Assembly (NCBI RefSeq): GCF_015704865.1
Contig: NZ_JADQTO010000008.1
Coordinates: forward strand, 27,231-91,230
Direction: 5' to 3'
Source of the DNA: Actinoplanes aureus
GTDB lineage: Bacteria > Actinomycetota > Actinomycetes > Mycobacteriales > Micromonosporaceae
Length of the DNA: 64,000 bases
Position 1 is the first letter of the stretch, and every line of letters begins with the position of its first letter. The translations under genes were made by a program, and so were the position numbers. The notes under the pieces were generated by a model. That model did no database searches, had not been told where the DNA came from, and saw nothing but the letters and a program-made list of their open reading frames with translations. Below, in pieces: positions 63,563 to 64,000 of the stretch.

Positions 63563-64000
63563 TGGGCTCGCTGCGGTCGGTCGTGCTCGCTGGAGGAGGC
63601 ACGGGCGGTCACATCTACCCACTGCTCGCCTTCGCCGACGCCCTTCGGCGCCACTTCCCGGACATCCGGATCACCACGCTGGGCAGCCCCAAGGGCATGG
63701 AGAACGAGCTCATCCCGGCGGCCGGTTACGACCTGCGGGTCATCCCGGCGTTCCAGCTGCCCCGGACGCTGAACATGGACCTGCTGCGTACCCCGGACCG
63801 GATGTACCGGTCGGCGGCCGCGGCCGGCGAGATCATCGACGAGGTGCGGGCCGAGGTCGTGGTCGGCTTCGGTGGGTACGTCTCGGTGCCGGCCTACCTG
63901 GCGGCGTGGCGGCGCGAGCTGCCGATCGTGATCCACGAGGTGAACGTTCCGCCGGGCGTCGCGAACCGGATGGGCATGAAGTTCACCAAGCGGATCGCCG
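63562..64000 (+). CDS. murG: MurG, lipid II synthase (partial, cut by window end)
   Basis: UDP-GlcNAc transferase that turns lipid I into lipid II. The first 146 residues are present and open to the window edge. The N-terminal motif is VLAGGGTGGHIYPLLAFADAL, then GSPKGMENELIPAAGY, VVVGFGGYVSVPAYLAA and IVIHEVNVPPGVANR. In the last of these the common HEQN is HEVN. ATG 63562 overlaps the ftsW stop; GTG 63559 directly before it is in frame too. An AGGAGA ribosome site is 5 to 8 bases upstream. Confidence 0.93.
   Translation, partial: MGSLRSVVLAGGGTGGHIYPLLAFADALRRHFPDIRITTLGSPKGMENELIPAAGYDLRVIPAFQLPRTLNMDLLRTPDRMYRSAAAAGEIIDEVRAEVVVGFGGYVSVPAYLAAWRRELPIVIHEVNVPPGVANRMGMKFTKRIA

Overview
This window is chromosomal DNA of a very GC-rich actinobacterium. 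It has GTG-rich starts, few Shine-Dalgarno sites, a dcw cluster fused to a PknL/Rv2175c-type neighbourhood, a CruF/CruG carotenoid operon and an ImuB-DnaE2 mutasome. I read it as Micromonosporaceae, most likely Actinoplanes or a close relative. The genus is inference: there is no rRNA or tRNA in the window to confirm it. I found no CRISPR array, insertion sequence, prophage or attachment site.

Layout. 74-10961 keeps the gene set of the Mycobacterium tuberculosis aroG-pknL-Rv2175c-idsA2-Rv2172c region: class II DAHP synthase, PASTA kinase, its small DNA-binding partner, a polyprenyl synthase and methylenetetrahydrofolate reductase, with lineage-specific insertions. 11070-14815 is a block of small regulators (MarR, HTH, TetR) with an MFS exporter and an NTF2-like protein, with clear inverted-repeat operators. 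14902-19332 is a three-subunit succinate dehydrogenase operon facing a LysR gene. 19356-19647 is a 292-bp imperfect inverted repeat. 20538-22256 is an anchored von Willebrand A protein. 22253-28024 is a seven-gene minus-strand operon that looks like a carotenoid tailoring pathway. 28025-29542 is 1.5 kb without a convincing gene, full of short repeats and hairpins.

29127-35497 is an SOS mutasome: a LexA-type box, a HEPN-fold protein, ImuB and DnaE2. 35549-38540 holds a subtilisin-inhibitor-like protein, a methyltransferase, a phosphodiesterase and a DUF3040 protein. 38717-43505 (minus) is MoxR - DUF58 - TgpA-type transglutaminase. leuS follows, behind what looks like a ribosome-mediated attenuator with a 12-codon leader peptide carrying three Leu codons. 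46710-49471 has a nucleotidyltransferase, an AlkZ-like predicted DNA glycosylase and a VTT membrane protein. 49510-51448 is the MurT/GatD lipid II amidation pair. 51778-52822 is a cyclic di-AMP (ydaO) riboswitch followed by an NlpC/P60 cell-wall hydrolase.

53139 to the end is the dcw cluster: MraZ boxes, mraZ, rsmH, ftsL-like, pbpB, murE, murF, mraY, ftsW and the start of murG, with murD missing from its usual place between mraY and ftsW. Functionally the window is rich in envelope building and its control (PknL, MurT/GatD, NlpC/P60, dcw), plus DNA damage tolerance and carotenoid modification. At least ten genes have a TANNNT hexamer 7-9 bases before the start codon, which points to leaderless transcripts and was used to choose several starts.
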